NCBI GenBank assembly: GCA_020632635.1 | Contig: JACKFE010000001.1 | Coordinates: 62,001 to 126,000 of the forward strand | Origin: Nitrospiraceae bacterium | Lineage (GTDB): Bacteria; Nitrospirota; Nitrospiria; Nitrospirales; UBA8639 | Direction: 5' to 3' | DNA length: 64,000 nucleotides | Shown here: one piece after another, positions 44,610-53,976 of the stretch | Layout: each line of letters starts with the position of its first letter | How positions within the stretch are numbered: the first letter of the stretch is position 1 | Notes under the pieces: model-generated | The model's database searches: none | What the model was told of the DNA's origin: nothing | What the model saw: only the letters and a program-made list of their open reading frames with translations | Translations under genes and position numbers: made by a program

Positions 44610-45002
44610 CTATGTGAATGAAGGGGGATCCTCATGATCCTCTCCGGTTAAGGCCTCCTCTTCAACCTTCTCCAACTCCTCAAGTTCACCTAGGATAGCT
44701 TGCAGTAATTGCCTGCGCTGCTGGATGGCTTTTTGTGGAAGATCCTGGCTAGGAGCCTCCTGGCCAGCTTCTGGCATATTCACAAGCGCTTCCGCTTCCC
44801 CCAGCATGGCATATTTATACGTTTCTATATATGAATGCGTCGCGCCAAATGTTTGAGCCAATAGATTTTCAACCTCGGTGTCGTAGATTTCCCATCTTTT
44901 TTCATTGGCATGGGACTGCCTCAGCTCTTCCAGTTGACGAAGTTTTTCACGAACATAATCAGCTCGTTTGACAAAGACAAAGGATGGATTCGAATCAGCC
45001 AT
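44610..45002 (-). CDS. Conserved-looking hypothetical helical protein
   Basis: 130 residues from ATG 45002 with GGAGGCAG upstream. Mainly helical and charged: FVKRADYVREKLRQLEELRQ, TEVENLLAQTFGATHSYIETYKYAMLGEAEALV, then a Gln-rich and Glu-rich tail (AIQQRRQLLQAILGELEELEKVEEE). No signal peptide and no catalytic motif. The N-terminal helices resemble sensor or oligomerisation domains found before effector domains in other proteins, but no family was identified. Confidence 0.55.
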   Translation of the reverse strand: MADSNPSFVFVKRADYVREKLRQLEELRQSHANEKRWEIYDTEVENLLAQTFGATHSYIETYKYAMLGEAEALVNMPEAGQEAPSQDLPQKAIQQRRQLLQAILGELEELEKVEEEALTGEDHEDPPSFT

Positions 45003-45721
45003 GACTGCCTCCATTAAGATAAGAAGATAATGACTGTTGGACTTTTTGGACCTCGCAGTTCTCGACTCTCTCTTTCCTCAATCTCCCTCCTGGGCTTCGA
45101 CGCAACACACCCTCATTCCTTCCTCTCTATTCGGTCACGCAAAGGCTATGCCTTCCTACCAAACCCTTGGCATTTTTTGTTTCCTTATCTAGACGTCCTG
45201 GAAAGCGAATCCGCTAAAAACCCCGATATTGCAAGGCTATGGTCAGGTTGAAGACCTTGATGGTCATCATAATTAGCCAGTGATCATGGCAGTAGAGTGA
45301 TTTTCCTCTCCTCCGGTTTCCCCCTAAAAAAAGAAATTTGTGGCATTATTCCTCACCTGGATTTTTAAGATACTCAACCCATTTCTGGCTCATCGACGGC
45401 TCATGAATAGGGTCAAGAGATCCGCAGTACAGCTCCTGCAGCCTGCCCAAATTTCAAGTCACCTCGTTATTTTAGATGTGACCGGTTTTTTTCAGGAGAT
45501 GTGAAAATCTCCATTGGCGTTGGGAGATCGGCCTCTACGGCAGAGTAAGAGCTTGAGGGAAGCCCACCCTCCATCTCTGGAGGTCATCAACTTCCCTGGT
45601 AGGGGTTTAGGGCAAAAAAGGAAAAAGACGAAGCAGGGTTCAAAAGAACAGCAAATGAAGGCTTGCCATATTCATGCTTATGAATGGCAAATAGGAGAGG
45701 ACCAACCTGTTCACGGAGAAT
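45003..45721. other. Intergenic region, about 720 bp
   Basis: No supported gene. Plus-strand frames at 45030-45251 and 45514-45729 lack ribosome sites and family similarity and have odd composition. No tRNA-like fold, large repeat or clear promoter was found. It separates the threonine operon from the Rossmann-kinase two-component pair. Confidence 0.5.
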
Positions 45722-46399
45722 TTATGTAGGACGTGGCTCGAGTTCAATAATCCCTTTTCGAATCGCCAAGATGGCGGCTTGAGTCCGATCATATACTTGC
45801 AGTTTATGAAAAATATTTCTGACGTGGTTTTTCACCGTCTTCTCACTGAGATCCAACACGTTGGCAATTTCTTTATTGGTTTTTCCATCAGCGACCAGTC
45901 GCAGGACCGTAATTTCCCGTTCGGTCAAATCATGTTCCAAAATCCCTCGTTTTCTCCCTTTTCCCTCTGATAACAACGAAAATTCTGCCAGAATTTTGCT
46001 CGCTACCGACGGATGGATCAAGGATTCCCCTTTACCAATCGTGCGAATGGCCGCCACAATTTGCGCCGAGTCGCTGTCCTTCAGTAAATATCCGGTTGCC
46101 CCAGCCCGCACAAGATCAAATATATACTGTTGCTCTTCATACATGGTCAGGGCCACGACCCCAATATGAGGAAATTCCCGTTTGATGAGGCGAGTGGCCT
46201 CCACCCCTGTCATACCCGGCATACTGACATCCATTAAAATGACATCAGGCATCAGTGAGCGAGCTTTTTCGACGGCTTCCCCACCATCCTTGGCTTCCCC
46301 AATGACTTGAATGTCGTCTTTGGTCTCCAAAATCGCAGAAAGCCCTTCACGGACTACCCGATGATCATCAACTATTAACACTTTAATTCTTTTTGCCAT
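45722..46399 (-). CDS. LuxR/NarL-family response regulator
   Basis: 225 residues from ATG 46399, which overlaps the kinase stop by 17 nt. Receiver domain with DDH near residue 11-13, Asp57 in [13 protein letters not shown], and [11 protein letters not shown]. The LuxR helix-turn-helix is [22 protein letters not shown] and [14 protein letters not shown]. By overlap it is the cognate partner of the Rossmann-fold kinase at 46383-47528. Confidence 0.92.
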   Translation of the reverse strand: MAKRIKVLIVDDHRVVREGLSAILETKDDIQVIGEAKDGGEAVEKARSLMPDVILMDVSMPGMTGVEATRLIKREFPHIGVVALTMYEEQQYIFDLVRAGATGYLLKDSDSAQIVAAIRTIGKGESLIHPSVASKILAEFSLLSEGKGRKRGILEHDLTEREITVLRLVADGKTNKEIANVLDLSEKTVKNHVRNIFHKLQVYDRTQAAILAIRKGIIELEPRPT

Positions 46400-47528
46400 A
46401 CAATCGTCTCTCCTTTCCGACAAGCGGGACATGAAATTTGACTGTTGTCCCTTTTCCGGGCTCCGAATTCCAACGGACTTCTCCGCCCAGCATGCGGGCT
46501 CGCTCCATCATCCCTCGCACGCCAAAATGATCCCACTTTTCGGGATTTCGACTTTCCGCTTGCACGTCAAATCCCACACCATTGTCCGACACCACCGCTT
46601 CCAACATATGGGGCTCGCAAAGAACGTTCACCTTTACTTTCGTGGCCTTGGCATGCTTCGCCACATTATTCAAGGCTTCCTGGACCATGCGAAAGACAAA
46701 TACTTTTGTTTTGGGATCAAGCGGAGGCTCCTGTCCTCCGGTATGAAATTTCGTTTGAATACGATGTTGCTGTTCATAAGACTTAAGATAATTTGAAAGG
46801 GCCGGCATCAGTGCCAAATGATCATACTGACCAGGCCGGAGATTGTACACCACTTCCCTGGTTTCCTGAATGGCATTCTTGAGTTGATGCGTCGCTTCAC
46901 TTAATAAATTCCAACACTTTGACGGTTCCTCGGAAACCAATTCCCGGCAACGCTCCATTTTAAAGTTGACCCCCACCAAGGTCTGCACCAATCCGTCATG
47001 AATTTCACAGGCAATTCGTGTGCGCTCTTCGTCAACCGCGCTTTCCGCCTCTTCTTTGACATATAGTCGAAACAGCGACTGATATCGAGTGAGAGTCTTT
47101 TCAATTTCCGCAGAAGCGCGAATTCTGGCTTCAATCAGCTGCCACATAAACTTGGCGCTCGCTCCCCCCACCAGCGCTAAATGTGGAGCTTGAACTTGCA
47201 ACAACATTCGTTCGACATCCGGATCTCCCGTCACATCAATAACCAGATCCACATCTTTAATTTTCAGAAGATCTTGATACCGGCGAACGACAGGGATTTT
47301 CAATTTCTTCGCCAGTCTGACACCGGCAGTCAGAGGGCGAACTTCAGCCAACCCCACAACCGTCACCAACGGATCTTCCGCAAAAATCTCCATCAGCGCC
47401 GTCCCCCCTCGCCCCCCCCCAATGATGGCCACTCGGCTGGTGATCACACCGGATGTCCTCTTATGAGGTTTGGAGGGAATTGTGGAGTGCGTTGAAATTT
47501 TGGTTGACATGGAACGTTGATACACCAT
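46383..47528 (-). CDS. Histidine kinase with N-terminal Rossmann-fold sensor
   Basis: 381 residues, soluble. Residues about 28-150 form a dinucleotide-binding Rossmann fold: VAIIGGGRGGTALMEIFAED, VVGLAEVRPLTAG, DVDLVIDVTGDPDVERMLL, LALVGGAS, as in GFO/IDH-type or homoserine-dehydrogenase N-domains. A short coiled region is followed by HisKA_3 with acceptor His near 176 (ACEIHDGLVQTLVGVN) and an HATPase domain (VQEALNNVAKHA, VSDNGVGFDV, HFGVRGMMERARMLGGEV). The sensor could bind NAD(P)H. The start is uncertain: ATG 47528, GTG 47525 or ATG 47510. Confidence 0.88.
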   Translation of the reverse strand: MVYQRSMSTKISTHSTIPSKPHKRTSGVITSRVAIIGGGRGGTALMEIFAEDPLVTVVGLAEVRPLTAGVRLAKKLKIPVVRRYQDLLKIKDVDLVIDVTGDPDVERMLLQVQAPHLALVGGASAKFMWQLIEARIRASAEIEKTLTRYQSLFRLYVKEEAESAVDEERTRIACEIHDGLVQTLVGVNFKMERCRELVSEEPSKCWNLLSEATHQLKNAIQETREVVYNLRPGQYDHLALMPALSNYLKSYEQQHRIQTKFHTGGQEPPLDPKTKVFVFRMVQEALNNVAKHAKATKVKVNVLCEPHMLEAVVSDNGVGFDVQAESRNPEKWDHFGVRGMMERARMLGGEVRWNSEPGKGTTVKFHVPLVGKERRLYGKKN

Positions 47529-47631
47529 TCTCCGGCACTGGCGACCCGCCGGTGCCGATCACGAGCCTAGTGTACCTGGCCTCAAAGAAGAAGCGGAAGG
47601 GGGAGACCCAAATCACTCGGCGTGACAGAGA

Positions 47632-48096
47632 TTAGGAAACCCGTGAATCATGTGTCAGCGCTCGAATCGTATCCATAAACTGATCAATATCTTTAAACTC
47701 CCGATAGACCGACGCAAAACGAACATAGGCCACCGGATCCAAATCTTTTAATTCACGCATTACTTCTTCGCCCACGGTTCGACTGGGCACTTCCGTTTCT
47801 CCAAGATCTTGGATTCGCTTTTCAATCCTGTCGGCCGCCGCCCCCAATGCCCCGATACTCACCGGACGTTTTTCACAAGCTTTTTTCAAACCGGCAAGGA
47901 TTTTTACCCGGTCAAATGGTTCCCGCCGATTATCCTTTTTGACAACCATTGGGAGATTTTCTTCAATGCGCTCATAGGTGGTAAACCGGCGTTTGCATCC
48001 TAAGCATTCCCGTCGGCGACGAATGACTTCGCCTTCACGGGCCGTCCGAGAATCAATGACCTTATCTTCAATTTGGTCGCAGAAGGGACATTTCAC
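47632..48096 (-). CDS. nrdR: Transcriptional repressor NrdR
   Basis: 154 residues, full length. N-terminal zinc ribbon [17 protein letters not shown] and [17 protein letters not shown] (CxxC pairs), then the ATP-cone: [29 protein letters not shown]. It binds ATP/dATP and represses ribonucleotide reductase genes at NrdR boxes. No ribonucleotide reductase gene lies in the window. It lies 41 bp downstream of glyA in the same direction. Confidence 0.97.
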   Translation of the reverse strand: MKCPFCDQIEDKVIDSRTAREGEVIRRRRECLGCKRRFTTYERIEENLPMVVKKDNRREPFDRVKILAGLKKACEKRPVSIGALGAAADRIEKRIQDLGETEVPSRTVGEEVMRELKDLDPVAYVRFASVYREFKDIDQFMDTIRALTHDSRVS

Positions 48097-48137
48097 GGAG
48101 GGGGATCCTTACCGCCAGGAGGATTGACTCACCGGCG

Positions 48138-49403
48138 TTATGAGTAGGTATGGAATATTGGAAAGCGGGCGCACAAGTCTTTGACATCCCGCAAAATTCG
48201 TTTGTGGACCACCGAATCCTGTGAATGCGCAATGACTTCATCCATCCAGGCCAGTAATTGTTCCATCTCGGACTTCTGCATGCCACGGGTAGAAACAGTG
48301 GGCGTTCCAATTCGAATGCCACTGGCCACAGCAGGGGGCTTCTCATCAAAGGGCACCGCATTTTTATTGACCACGATTCCCGATGCATTTAATGCAGCCT
48401 CAGCGTCTTTGCCCGTCACGCCTTTGTTCGACAAATCCAACAAAAACAAGTGATTCTCCGTCCCACCCGACACGACATGATAGCCTCGCTTCAGGAATCC
48501 TTGAGCCAGGGTTCTGGCATTGGCCAACACTTGTTTTTGATAGGCTTTAAAGGCAGGAGCCAAGGCTTCCTTAAAGGCAACGGCCTTTGCAGCAATGACA
48601 TGCATAAGAGGGCCGCCTTGGATACCAGGGAAAATCATTTTGTCGACCGCCTTGGCATGCTCCTCTTTGCACATAATCATGCCGGATCGAGGCCCACGCA
48701 AGGTTTTATGAGTTGTGGTAGTGACAAAATCGGCGTAAGGAACAGGACTGGGATGCAAGCCAACCGCCACTAAGCCGGCAATGTGGGCAATATCCACCAG
48801 CAAATAGGCGCCAACCGATTTCGCAATACTCTGGAATCTGGGAAAATCGAGAATTTTTGAATACGCACTGGCTCCGACCACAATCATTCGAGGACGGACT
48901 TCCTGAGCCTGTCGCTCTACCGCCTCATAATCGATTTCTCCTGTTTCTCGCTTGACCCCATAGGTGAAGGCTTGGAATATTTTTCCAGAAAAATTGACCC
49001 GACTCCCATGAGTCAGATGGCCACCATGAGCCAAATCCATTCCCAGAATGGTATCACCAGCCTTTAATACCGACAGGTAGGCCGCCATGTTGGCTTGTGA
49101 GCCGGAATGAGGCTGCACATTGACATGTTCACAGCCAAATATCTCCTTGGCACGAGCAATCGCTAAGTCTTCGACCACATCAACATACTGACAGCCCCCA
49201 TAATAACGTTTTCCGGGATAGCCTTCGGCGTACTTATTGGTCATAAGGCACCCTTGGGCGCCTAGTACCGCGGGACTCGCATAATTTTCTGATGCGATCA
49301 AAACCAGATTTTCCCGTTGCCGCTTTTCCTCGGCCCGGATAGCCGCATACACTTCATAATCCGTATCTCGAATAGCTTTGAGCGTTCCGACAGAATGGCG
49401 CAT
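48138..49403 (-). CDS. glyA: Serine hydroxymethyltransferase
   Basis: 421 residues. Conserved blocks: [67 protein letters not shown] and [17 protein letters not shown] with the PLP-binding Lys. It converts serine and tetrahydrofolate to glycine and methylene-THF. Gap to rplI is 3 bp and the gene order rplI-glyA-nrdR is seen in many bacteria. Confidence 0.97.
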   Translation of the reverse strand: MRHSVGTLKAIRDTDYEVYAAIRAEEKRQRENLVLIASENYASPAVLGAQGCLMTNKYAEGYPGKRYYGGCQYVDVVEDLAIARAKEIFGCEHVNVQPHSGSQANMAAYLSVLKAGDTILGMDLAHGGHLTHGSRVNFSGKIFQAFTYGVKRETGEIDYEAVERQAQEVRPRMIVVGASAYSKILDFPRFQSIAKSVGAYLLVDIAHIAGLVAVGLHPSPVPYADFVTTTTHKTLRGPRSGMIMCKEEHAKAVDKMIFPGIQGGPLMHVIAAKAVAFKEALAPAFKAYQKQVLANARTLAQGFLKRGYHVVSGGTENHLFLLDLSNKGVTGKDAEAALNASGIVVNKNAVPFDEKPPAVASGIRIGTPTVSTRGMQKSEMEQLLAWMDEVIAHSQDSVVHKRILRDVKDLCARFPIFHTYS

Positions 49404-49406
49404 TGT

Positions 49407-49922
49407 TTATTCAGCCTGCATAACGTCGTCAGTGGAAGATTCTGCTTCGGTGGCCTCAGGTGCCGCGGATTCCTCGCCGCCTTTTTTCGCAACCGTTACG
49501 CTCACCTTGGATACAATTTCACGATGAAGTTTGACGGGAACCGAAAACGTGCCGAGCTCCTTAATGGGATGGGACAATTGAATTTTACGCCGATCAACTT
49601 CAAAACCTTGTCCTATCAACTGCTCGGCAATATCTTTAGTCGTAATAGATCCAAACAACTTGTCGTCTTTTCCCGTTTGGACCTCAAAGCTTAAGGATAC
49701 CCCTGATAACTTTTTCGCAAAGTCACCAAGAGCGGTTAACTCCTCTTTGGCCTTTTTCTCAGCCTGCCGCTTGAGATGCTCAAACATTTTCTCCTGCCGC
49801 TCATCAGCCACTACGGCTTTTTTCCTGGGAAGCAGATAATTTCGTGCGTACCCATTGGCAACATTCAACACGTCGCCCAAGTACCCCAAACCTTCAATGT
49901 TTTCTTGCAAAATCACCTTCAT
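49407..49922 (-). CDS. rplI: 50S ribosomal protein L9
   Basis: 171 residues from ATG 49922 (AAGGAGAAATG upstream; a longer frame starts 6 nt earlier). N-terminal domain MKVILQENIEGLGYLGDVLNVANGYARNYLLPRKKAV is the L9 signature; a long connecting helix with RQAEKKAKEEL follows, and the C-terminal domain ends around residue 150. The Ser/Glu-rich tail beyond that (EATEAESSTDDV) is about 20 residues longer than the usual protein. A good promoter is present 38-66 bp upstream. Confidence 0.97.
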   Translation of the reverse strand: MKVILQENIEGLGYLGDVLNVANGYARNYLLPRKKAVVADERQEKMFEHLKRQAEKKAKEELTALGDFAKKLSGVSLSFEVQTGKDDKLFGSITTKDIAEQLIGQGFEVDRRKIQLSHPIKELGTFSVPVKLHREIVSKVSVTVAKKGGEESAAPEATEAESSTDDVMQAE

Positions 49923-49959
49923 GCACATTTCTCCTTGCTAACGGGTAAATAGGGAAAAC

Positions 49960-49988
49960 ATCTTAAGACCGGGTGTGCTAATTGTCAA
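49960..49988 (-). promoter_or_regulatory. Sigma-70-type promoter of the rplI-glyA-nrdR operon
   Basis: Reading the minus strand: TTGACA (49988-49983), a 17-nt spacer, then TAAGAT (49965-49960). The -35 is a perfect consensus and the spacing is ideal; the -10 matches at four of six positions. Transcription would begin near 49953, 31 bp before the L9 ATG. Confidence 0.7.
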
Positions 49989-50136
49989 TTTGCAATACAG
50001 ATAAACACCTAAGCTTTCTCAGGATTTCGTGGAATCATTCCTTGTGGATTGCTCCTACAAGGCCTTATATTTACGTAGATTTTTACGCCTTCGCCAATTA
50101 TTCGTGAAGGACTAATATTTTTCAAAATCAGGAGAG

Positions 50137-50688
50137 ATGGTGCCTGTGGCCAATAGAAAATGGAGTGTTGATTTGTGGTTTTTCAACCATCTCCTTATCC
50201 GAGGAGGCACCCTTTACGCCACCCTGTTTCTAATTACTATTTTCCTGTGGCTGCTTTGTCCACTCGAAAGCCTTTGGGCCTCTGAACCAGAGAACGTTCC
50301 CCAGGGTATTAAATCACCACAAGATTTCTCCTCTTTAAATATCAGAATGAGTCATCAGGCCATCTCACCTCCTCCCAACCTCGTCAAACAGACTTTTTCC
50401 TTGGAGGGCTTTTCGGTGGCACGCCCTTTTGAAGGACCCACACCCCAAGCCGCAATCATCGAAAATGACCATCGGCAAAGAGTCGCCCTTCTTTCGAAAA
50501 ATTCAATGGAAATCTGGCAACTCTATCTCCTGGAGCCCATCCCTCTTGATCCACAACTTCCCGGCCTGCTTCAATGCGCTGAGGCCCGACAATGTGAAAC
50601 CGACCGAATGCCCTTGACCGGGGGACTTGCGTGCCTGGCCATTTGCGTCAAAGATCTTATCGAGGCTACCGTGCTCGACAACCATTAA
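50137..50688 (+). CDS. Membrane-anchored or exported hypothetical protein
   Basis: 183 residues; start ATG 50137 has GGAGAG very close, so GTG 50140 is possible. A hydrophobic segment (about 26-46, TLYATLFLITIFLWLLC) ends with an AxA-like WASEPE, so it is either cleaved or a membrane anchor. The rest is polar and Pro-rich with four Cys near the C-terminus (LQCAEARQC, LACLAIC). No family recognised. The next gene starts 3 bp after its stop, so the two are co-translated partners. Confidence 0.5.
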   Translation: MVPVANRKWSVDLWFFNHLLIRGGTLYATLFLITIFLWLLCPLESLWASEPENVPQGIKSPQDFSSLNIRMSHQAISPPPNLVKQTFSLEGFSVARPFEGPTPQAAIIENDHRQRVALLSKNSMEIWQLYLLEPIPLDPQLPGLLQCAEARQCETDRMPLTGGLACLAICVKDLIEATVLDNH

Positions 50689-50691
50689 CAT

Positions 50692-52197
50692 ATGAAACTC
50701 GACGACTTCCTCACATACGCAGCGGCTCACTTATTAGAAGAACGAGAGCAAGCCATGAGCCTTGGGCTTGATGCTCCCCTGAACATTCCGTTCGCCTCTC
50801 ATCTTCGCACAGTTGGCACTCTTCACCTGTATCAATGTCCAGCTCCACAAGATCGACCTATTCTGCCTGACGTGCCCATGACACTCTTACCTGGCAATGA
50901 CCTTGAACCGACAGAAGGCTATATCCTAGGCACACAAGATGGCTTGCTCATCATTCAGACCTTTGATCATGTAGGAGAGACTCTATCTCATTGCACCATC
51001 ATTCCCGATACATCAGGGCTGTTGGAGACCGGCGAACAACGCCTGTCCGATATGGCCAACAAACCCGACTCTTTTACCTTGGGACCGGCCGAGCGATTGG
51101 TGCCCTGGCTGACCTCAGACCAAAACTCCAACCAGGCCAGTGCGCGAGAGGGAATTCCCTCGGCTATCCTGGCAACCTTTTGGGGAGAGGACCGCCAAAC
51201 CCGCTGGACCAAGCTAGCCACCTTCATCGTGGAGCAGATCAAAAAAAATAAACGCATCCTTCTCCTAGCCCCGGATCATCCTACGGTGGATGCGCTCACG
51301 GGGACTGTCGCGCGGGCACTGAAGATGGCCGCATTACCATACAAGAGCCTACTCTGCCGGTACGAAACCCCCATGTGCCAAGAGGCCGCCGGCATTTCCT
51401 TGCAAGAGCTGGGCTTTGAAGCACAAATGTACCAGTTTTTTGCCAAAGCAAACTCCAACAAAGTCGCACTGCGAAAAAAATACGACCGGTTTCGAGAACT
51501 CACACCCATTCTGGCGTATAAGCGCGAAAAGCAAAAAGATTTGAATGAAGTCAAACTCCTGGAATGGCGCCTCTTGACGCAGTTAAGCGAATGGCAAGGC
51601 AAGGTCAAGCAGATTGATAAAATCGTCACCGATTATGAAGCTATCCCCATTTGGAAACGTATCGGCTTACAAGTTACGGGCAAAAACATCGAAACCCTGG
51701 CCGAATACCGGATCATCTACCAAACCAAAATTCAAGGCCTGATGACGGAAGTTGAGGTGGCTCAGACCCGTATCAAGGAACTAATCCCCGAAGCCACCAT
51801 TCCGAAAGACCTGCGACCGGAATATGATGATTTGAAGGACGAGATCAAGCGCCTTGGCGGAACTAAAAAAATTCGAGAAATGCTAGCGGCGGGGGAAGGC
51901 ACCAATCGGCAGGCCTTTGCCCAAAATAAACGAATCATGGCCACCACCCCCGGAAAAGTTTTGGCAGACCCCCTGTTTCGAAAAGTTCCTTATGACATCC
52001 TGATCATCGAAGAGGCTCCTCGAATTCCAGCTCCACTCATTTTGGCTGCGGCTGGCCTCATACGAGAACGGATTGTGTTAAGCGGCAATACGACTGACCT
52101 GCAAACCATGGCTGCAGAGAACACGGCAAATTCGCATGCCATGTGGCCTCAACGTTATTTGGATATGGCTTCCATACCTGCCACGAGCGTTGGCTAA
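50692..52197 (+). CDS. SF1 helicase-like protein lacking Walker A (half-helicase)
   Basis: 501 residues. Parts resemble Upf1/Dna2-type superfamily 1 helicases: KRILLLAPDHPTVDALTG fits motif Ia, YDILIIEEAPRIPAPLIL fits motif II (DEA replaced by EEA), and RERIVLSGNTTDLQTMA fits motif III (GDxxQL replaced by GNTTDL). At the Walker A position it has TFWGEDRQTRW, with no GxGKT. Between Ia and II lies a long coiled-coil insertion (about 270-400). The second RecA domain is missing, because the frame ends soon after motif III. ATP hydrolysis is unlikely; an adaptor or decoy role is possible. The composition is uniform, with no frameshift. Confidence 0.65.
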   Translation: MKLDDFLTYAAAHLLEEREQAMSLGLDAPLNIPFASHLRTVGTLHLYQCPAPQDRPILPDVPMTLLPGNDLEPTEGYILGTQDGLLIIQTFDHVGETLSHCTIIPDTSGLLETGEQRLSDMANKPDSFTLGPAERLVPWLTSDQNSNQASAREGIPSAILATFWGEDRQTRWTKLATFIVEQIKKNKRILLLAPDHPTVDALTGTVARALKMAALPYKSLLCRYETPMCQEAAGISLQELGFEAQMYQFFAKANSNKVALRKKYDRFRELTPILAYKREKQKDLNEVKLLEWRLLTQLSEWQGKVKQIDKIVTDYEAIPIWKRIGLQVTGKNIETLAEYRIIYQTKIQGLMTEVEVAQTRIKELIPEATIPKDLRPEYDDLKDEIKRLGGTKKIREMLAAGEGTNRQAFAQNKRIMATTPGKVLADPLFRKVPYDILIIEEAPRIPAPLILAAAGLIRERIVLSGNTTDLQTMAAENTANSHAMWPQRYLDMASIPATSVG

Positions 52198-52220
52198 TAT
52201 TGGCGAGGTGCCTAAATCAC

Positions 52221-52249
52221 TTGACCCCCTTTCCCTATTCAACGATAAT
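52221..52249 (+). promoter_or_regulatory. Sigma-70-type promoter of tRNA-Leu
   Basis: TTGACC (52221-52226), a 17-nt spacer, then GATAAT (52244-52249). Each hexamer matches consensus at five of six positions. The tRNA starts 12 nt after the -10, which fits a short leader. Confidence 0.75.
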
Positions 52250-52260
52250 CCTCCCCTCAT

Positions 52261-52347
52261 GCCGAAGTGGCGGAACTGGCAGACGCACTAGATTCAGGGT
52301 CTAGCGCCCTCCGGGGTGTGCGGGTTCAAATCCCGCCTTCGGCACCA
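52261..52347 (+). tRNA. tRNA-Leu (anticodon CAG)
   Basis: Acceptor stem GCCGAAG (52261-52267) pairs with CTTCGGC (52337-52343), with discriminator A52344 and an encoded CCA end (52345-52347). The anticodon stem CTAGA/TCTAG encloses the loop TTCAGGG with anticodon CAG at 52295-52297. The T arm GGGTTCAAATCCC is standard. The long variable arm (GCCCTCCGGGGTGT) marks it as a class II tRNA, as expected for leucine. A near-consensus promoter lies just upstream. Confidence 0.97.
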
Positions 52348-52541
52348 TTCATTCCTGCCCCTTAGGCGTCGTTTTTTTGCTTCCTTCTCCTTTTTTCTTT
52401 CCTTACCTCCCTCAATGTCCTATGTAATCTGGCTGCGAATGCACTCTAGATTCGTTAGGACTTTCGAGGAATTGCGTGCCGCCCCTACGGCTCCTAGATT
52501 GATCACGTAAGACGAAGATCCTGAAAGAAAGGAGGCGGAGC

Positions 52542-52721
52542 ATGTGGTTGGAAGAATTCGATACCGTACAAACCTGGGTAAATGGAGCTGAGGTCATTCT
52601 TAAAAAAGAAGGCCGTAATTATGCGTTCCGATTGGCCAACGAGCCTGGCGATTGGATGCAAGGTTTGCCGGACGGCATGGTGTGGGCCGATGCTCAAGCC
52701 TTATTCGGAGACTCACTCTAA
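52542..52721 (+). CDS. Small acidic Trp-rich protein
   Basis: 59 residues from ATG 52542, preceded by a strong AAAGGAGG. It begins MWLEEFDTVQTWVNGAEV and contains four Trp, with acidic residues throughout (EEFD, NEPGDWMQGLPDG, WADAQ). No signal peptide. The coding evidence is the ribosome site, an uninterrupted frame with sensible composition, and its position after the tRNA. Too short for a confident family call. Its stop lies 89 bp from the convergent patatin stop. Confidence 0.5.
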   Translation: MWLEEFDTVQTWVNGAEVILKKEGRNYAFRLANEPGDWMQGLPDGMVWADAQALFGDSL

Positions 52722-52809
52722 TTTCACGACTCCCTCTCCCTTCTCAGATTATCCTCCTCGTTCAGGAGTTCTTGCTCCCTATTCTCTTTCATTCCTCGCC
52801 CGGCTCTAC

Positions 52810-53976
52810 TTAGATATCAAACTGACGCGGAAAGTGCTCGGGGTGGACCTGTAAACGCGAGGCCACTTTCCCTAGCCTGGCAAGGGAGTCCATGTTTTTT
52901 GGATTATCCATGGCTTGAAGCCCCTTCACCACACTCGGCTTTATATCCACCTGTAGATGCTCTCGTAACCATTCCCGATCCAGCACTACGTTGTATCGTA
53001 GATAGGAAAACATTTCCTTTCCACCCAATACATCACCCTGCAAATCGCCTATTTCCCGATCAATCTTCCAGGCTGTTGGACTGCGAGACATCCACTGCAA
53101 CATCGTTTGATTCATGGCATCACAATCATTCATGAGAGAAGACAAAGCCTGAAGGGCCACTTTAGCCGATGACATGTCCATGATTTCCTTGGTCGACAGT
53201 CGAAGTTCCTGAGCACCCGTCCCAACCGACACCAACAACAACTGATCCGCCCCCACAGGCCATTTGAGACCAAATCCTTCCATGGTTGCCATCATCAATA
53301 ACTGTAGAGCCGGATTGTTATGCGGACTGACTCCTCCATCCACAAAGGCCCCTTCCAGAAATGTTCCATTCCTTTCACTGGAAATTTTCAATCGTTCCGG
53401 GTTGAAGTAATGAGGGGCTGCCGTACTGGCACGCACGATTTCCCGAAGCAGAAAATTTTTGTTCGGTATCGTCTTGCCCTTCTTTGACGCCGGATCGAAG
53501 TACCGCCCTTTGGGATTATTCATCAATGGCCAAGGGCTTCCGGTATCCAGCCGTTTGGTCATAATCATGAGACCCGTTTGTAAGTCATCACTGCCCAACG
53601 TACGGTCCTCAAATTGCTCTAGCAGAACCTTCATAAGCGGTGTCCGAGGAAACTTCGCCTGCAAAATTCCCTGCCGCCAGATGGATTTTTGAAACACTTC
53701 CTCAGCCAAGGCGTTATAGAGTGTTTCCAGTTTTTCCACCGGCCATCCCAAGGCTAACCCGGTCGCAATAATCGAACCCGTTGAGGTCCCTCCAATCAAA
53801 TCGAAATAATGGGACAATCGAAACGAGGGATCATTTCCCAACCGTTCCCGAAGGAGAGCTTCCAACCGCTTAAGATACTGGAGAGTGAAAATGCCCCTCA
53901 CACCGCCCCCATCCAAAGCCAACAAGCGTTTTGGGCCTGCATCAAAGAGGTGTTGGTCCCGTGTTCGAATCTGCAT
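52810..53976 (-). CDS. Patatin-like phospholipase
   Basis: 388 residues from ATG 53976, after AGGAGGCC. The patatin oxyanion motif LALDGGGVRGIF (20-30), the nucleophile elbow GTSTG with Ser65, and DGGVSPHNNP with catalytic Asp213 complete a Ser-Asp dyad. No transmembrane segment. It should hydrolyse phospholipid acyl bonds. It overlaps the SLOG-like gene by 35 bp and is translationally linked to it. Patatin effectors of this type occur in nucleotide-triggered bacterial immune systems (CapV-like), but no cyclase gene is nearby. Confidence 0.9.
   Translation of the reverse strand: MQIRTRDQHLFDAGPKRLLALDGGGVRGIFTLQYLKRLEALLRERLGNDPSFRLSHYFDLIGGTSTGSIIATGLALGWPVEKLETLYNALAEEVFQKSIWRQGILQAKFPRTPLMKVLLEQFEDRTLGSDDLQTGLMIMTKRLDTGSPWPLMNNPKGRYFDPASKKGKTIPNKNFLLREIVRASTAAPHYFNPERLKISSERNGTFLEGAFVDGGVSPHNNPALQLLMMATMEGFGLKWPVGADQLLLVSVGTGAQELRLSTKEIMDMSSAKVALQALSSLMNDCDAMNQTMLQWMSRSPTAWKIDREIGDLQGDVLGGKEMFSYLRYNVVLDREWLREHLQVDIKPSVVKGLQAMDNPKNMDSLARLGKVASRLQVHPEHFPRQFDI

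Noticed and set aside
45030..45251. Plus-strand frame of 73 codons in the 720-bp gap
   Set aside because: Composition does not look protein-like and there is no ribosome site.
45514..45729. Plus-strand frame of 71 codons in the same gap
   Set aside because: No ribosome site and it runs into the end of the opposite-strand regulator gene; basic low-complexity content.
52221..52347. tRNA gene as a phage or island attachment site
   Set aside because: The tRNA is complete and no integrase or direct repeat of its 3' end was seen on either side within the window.
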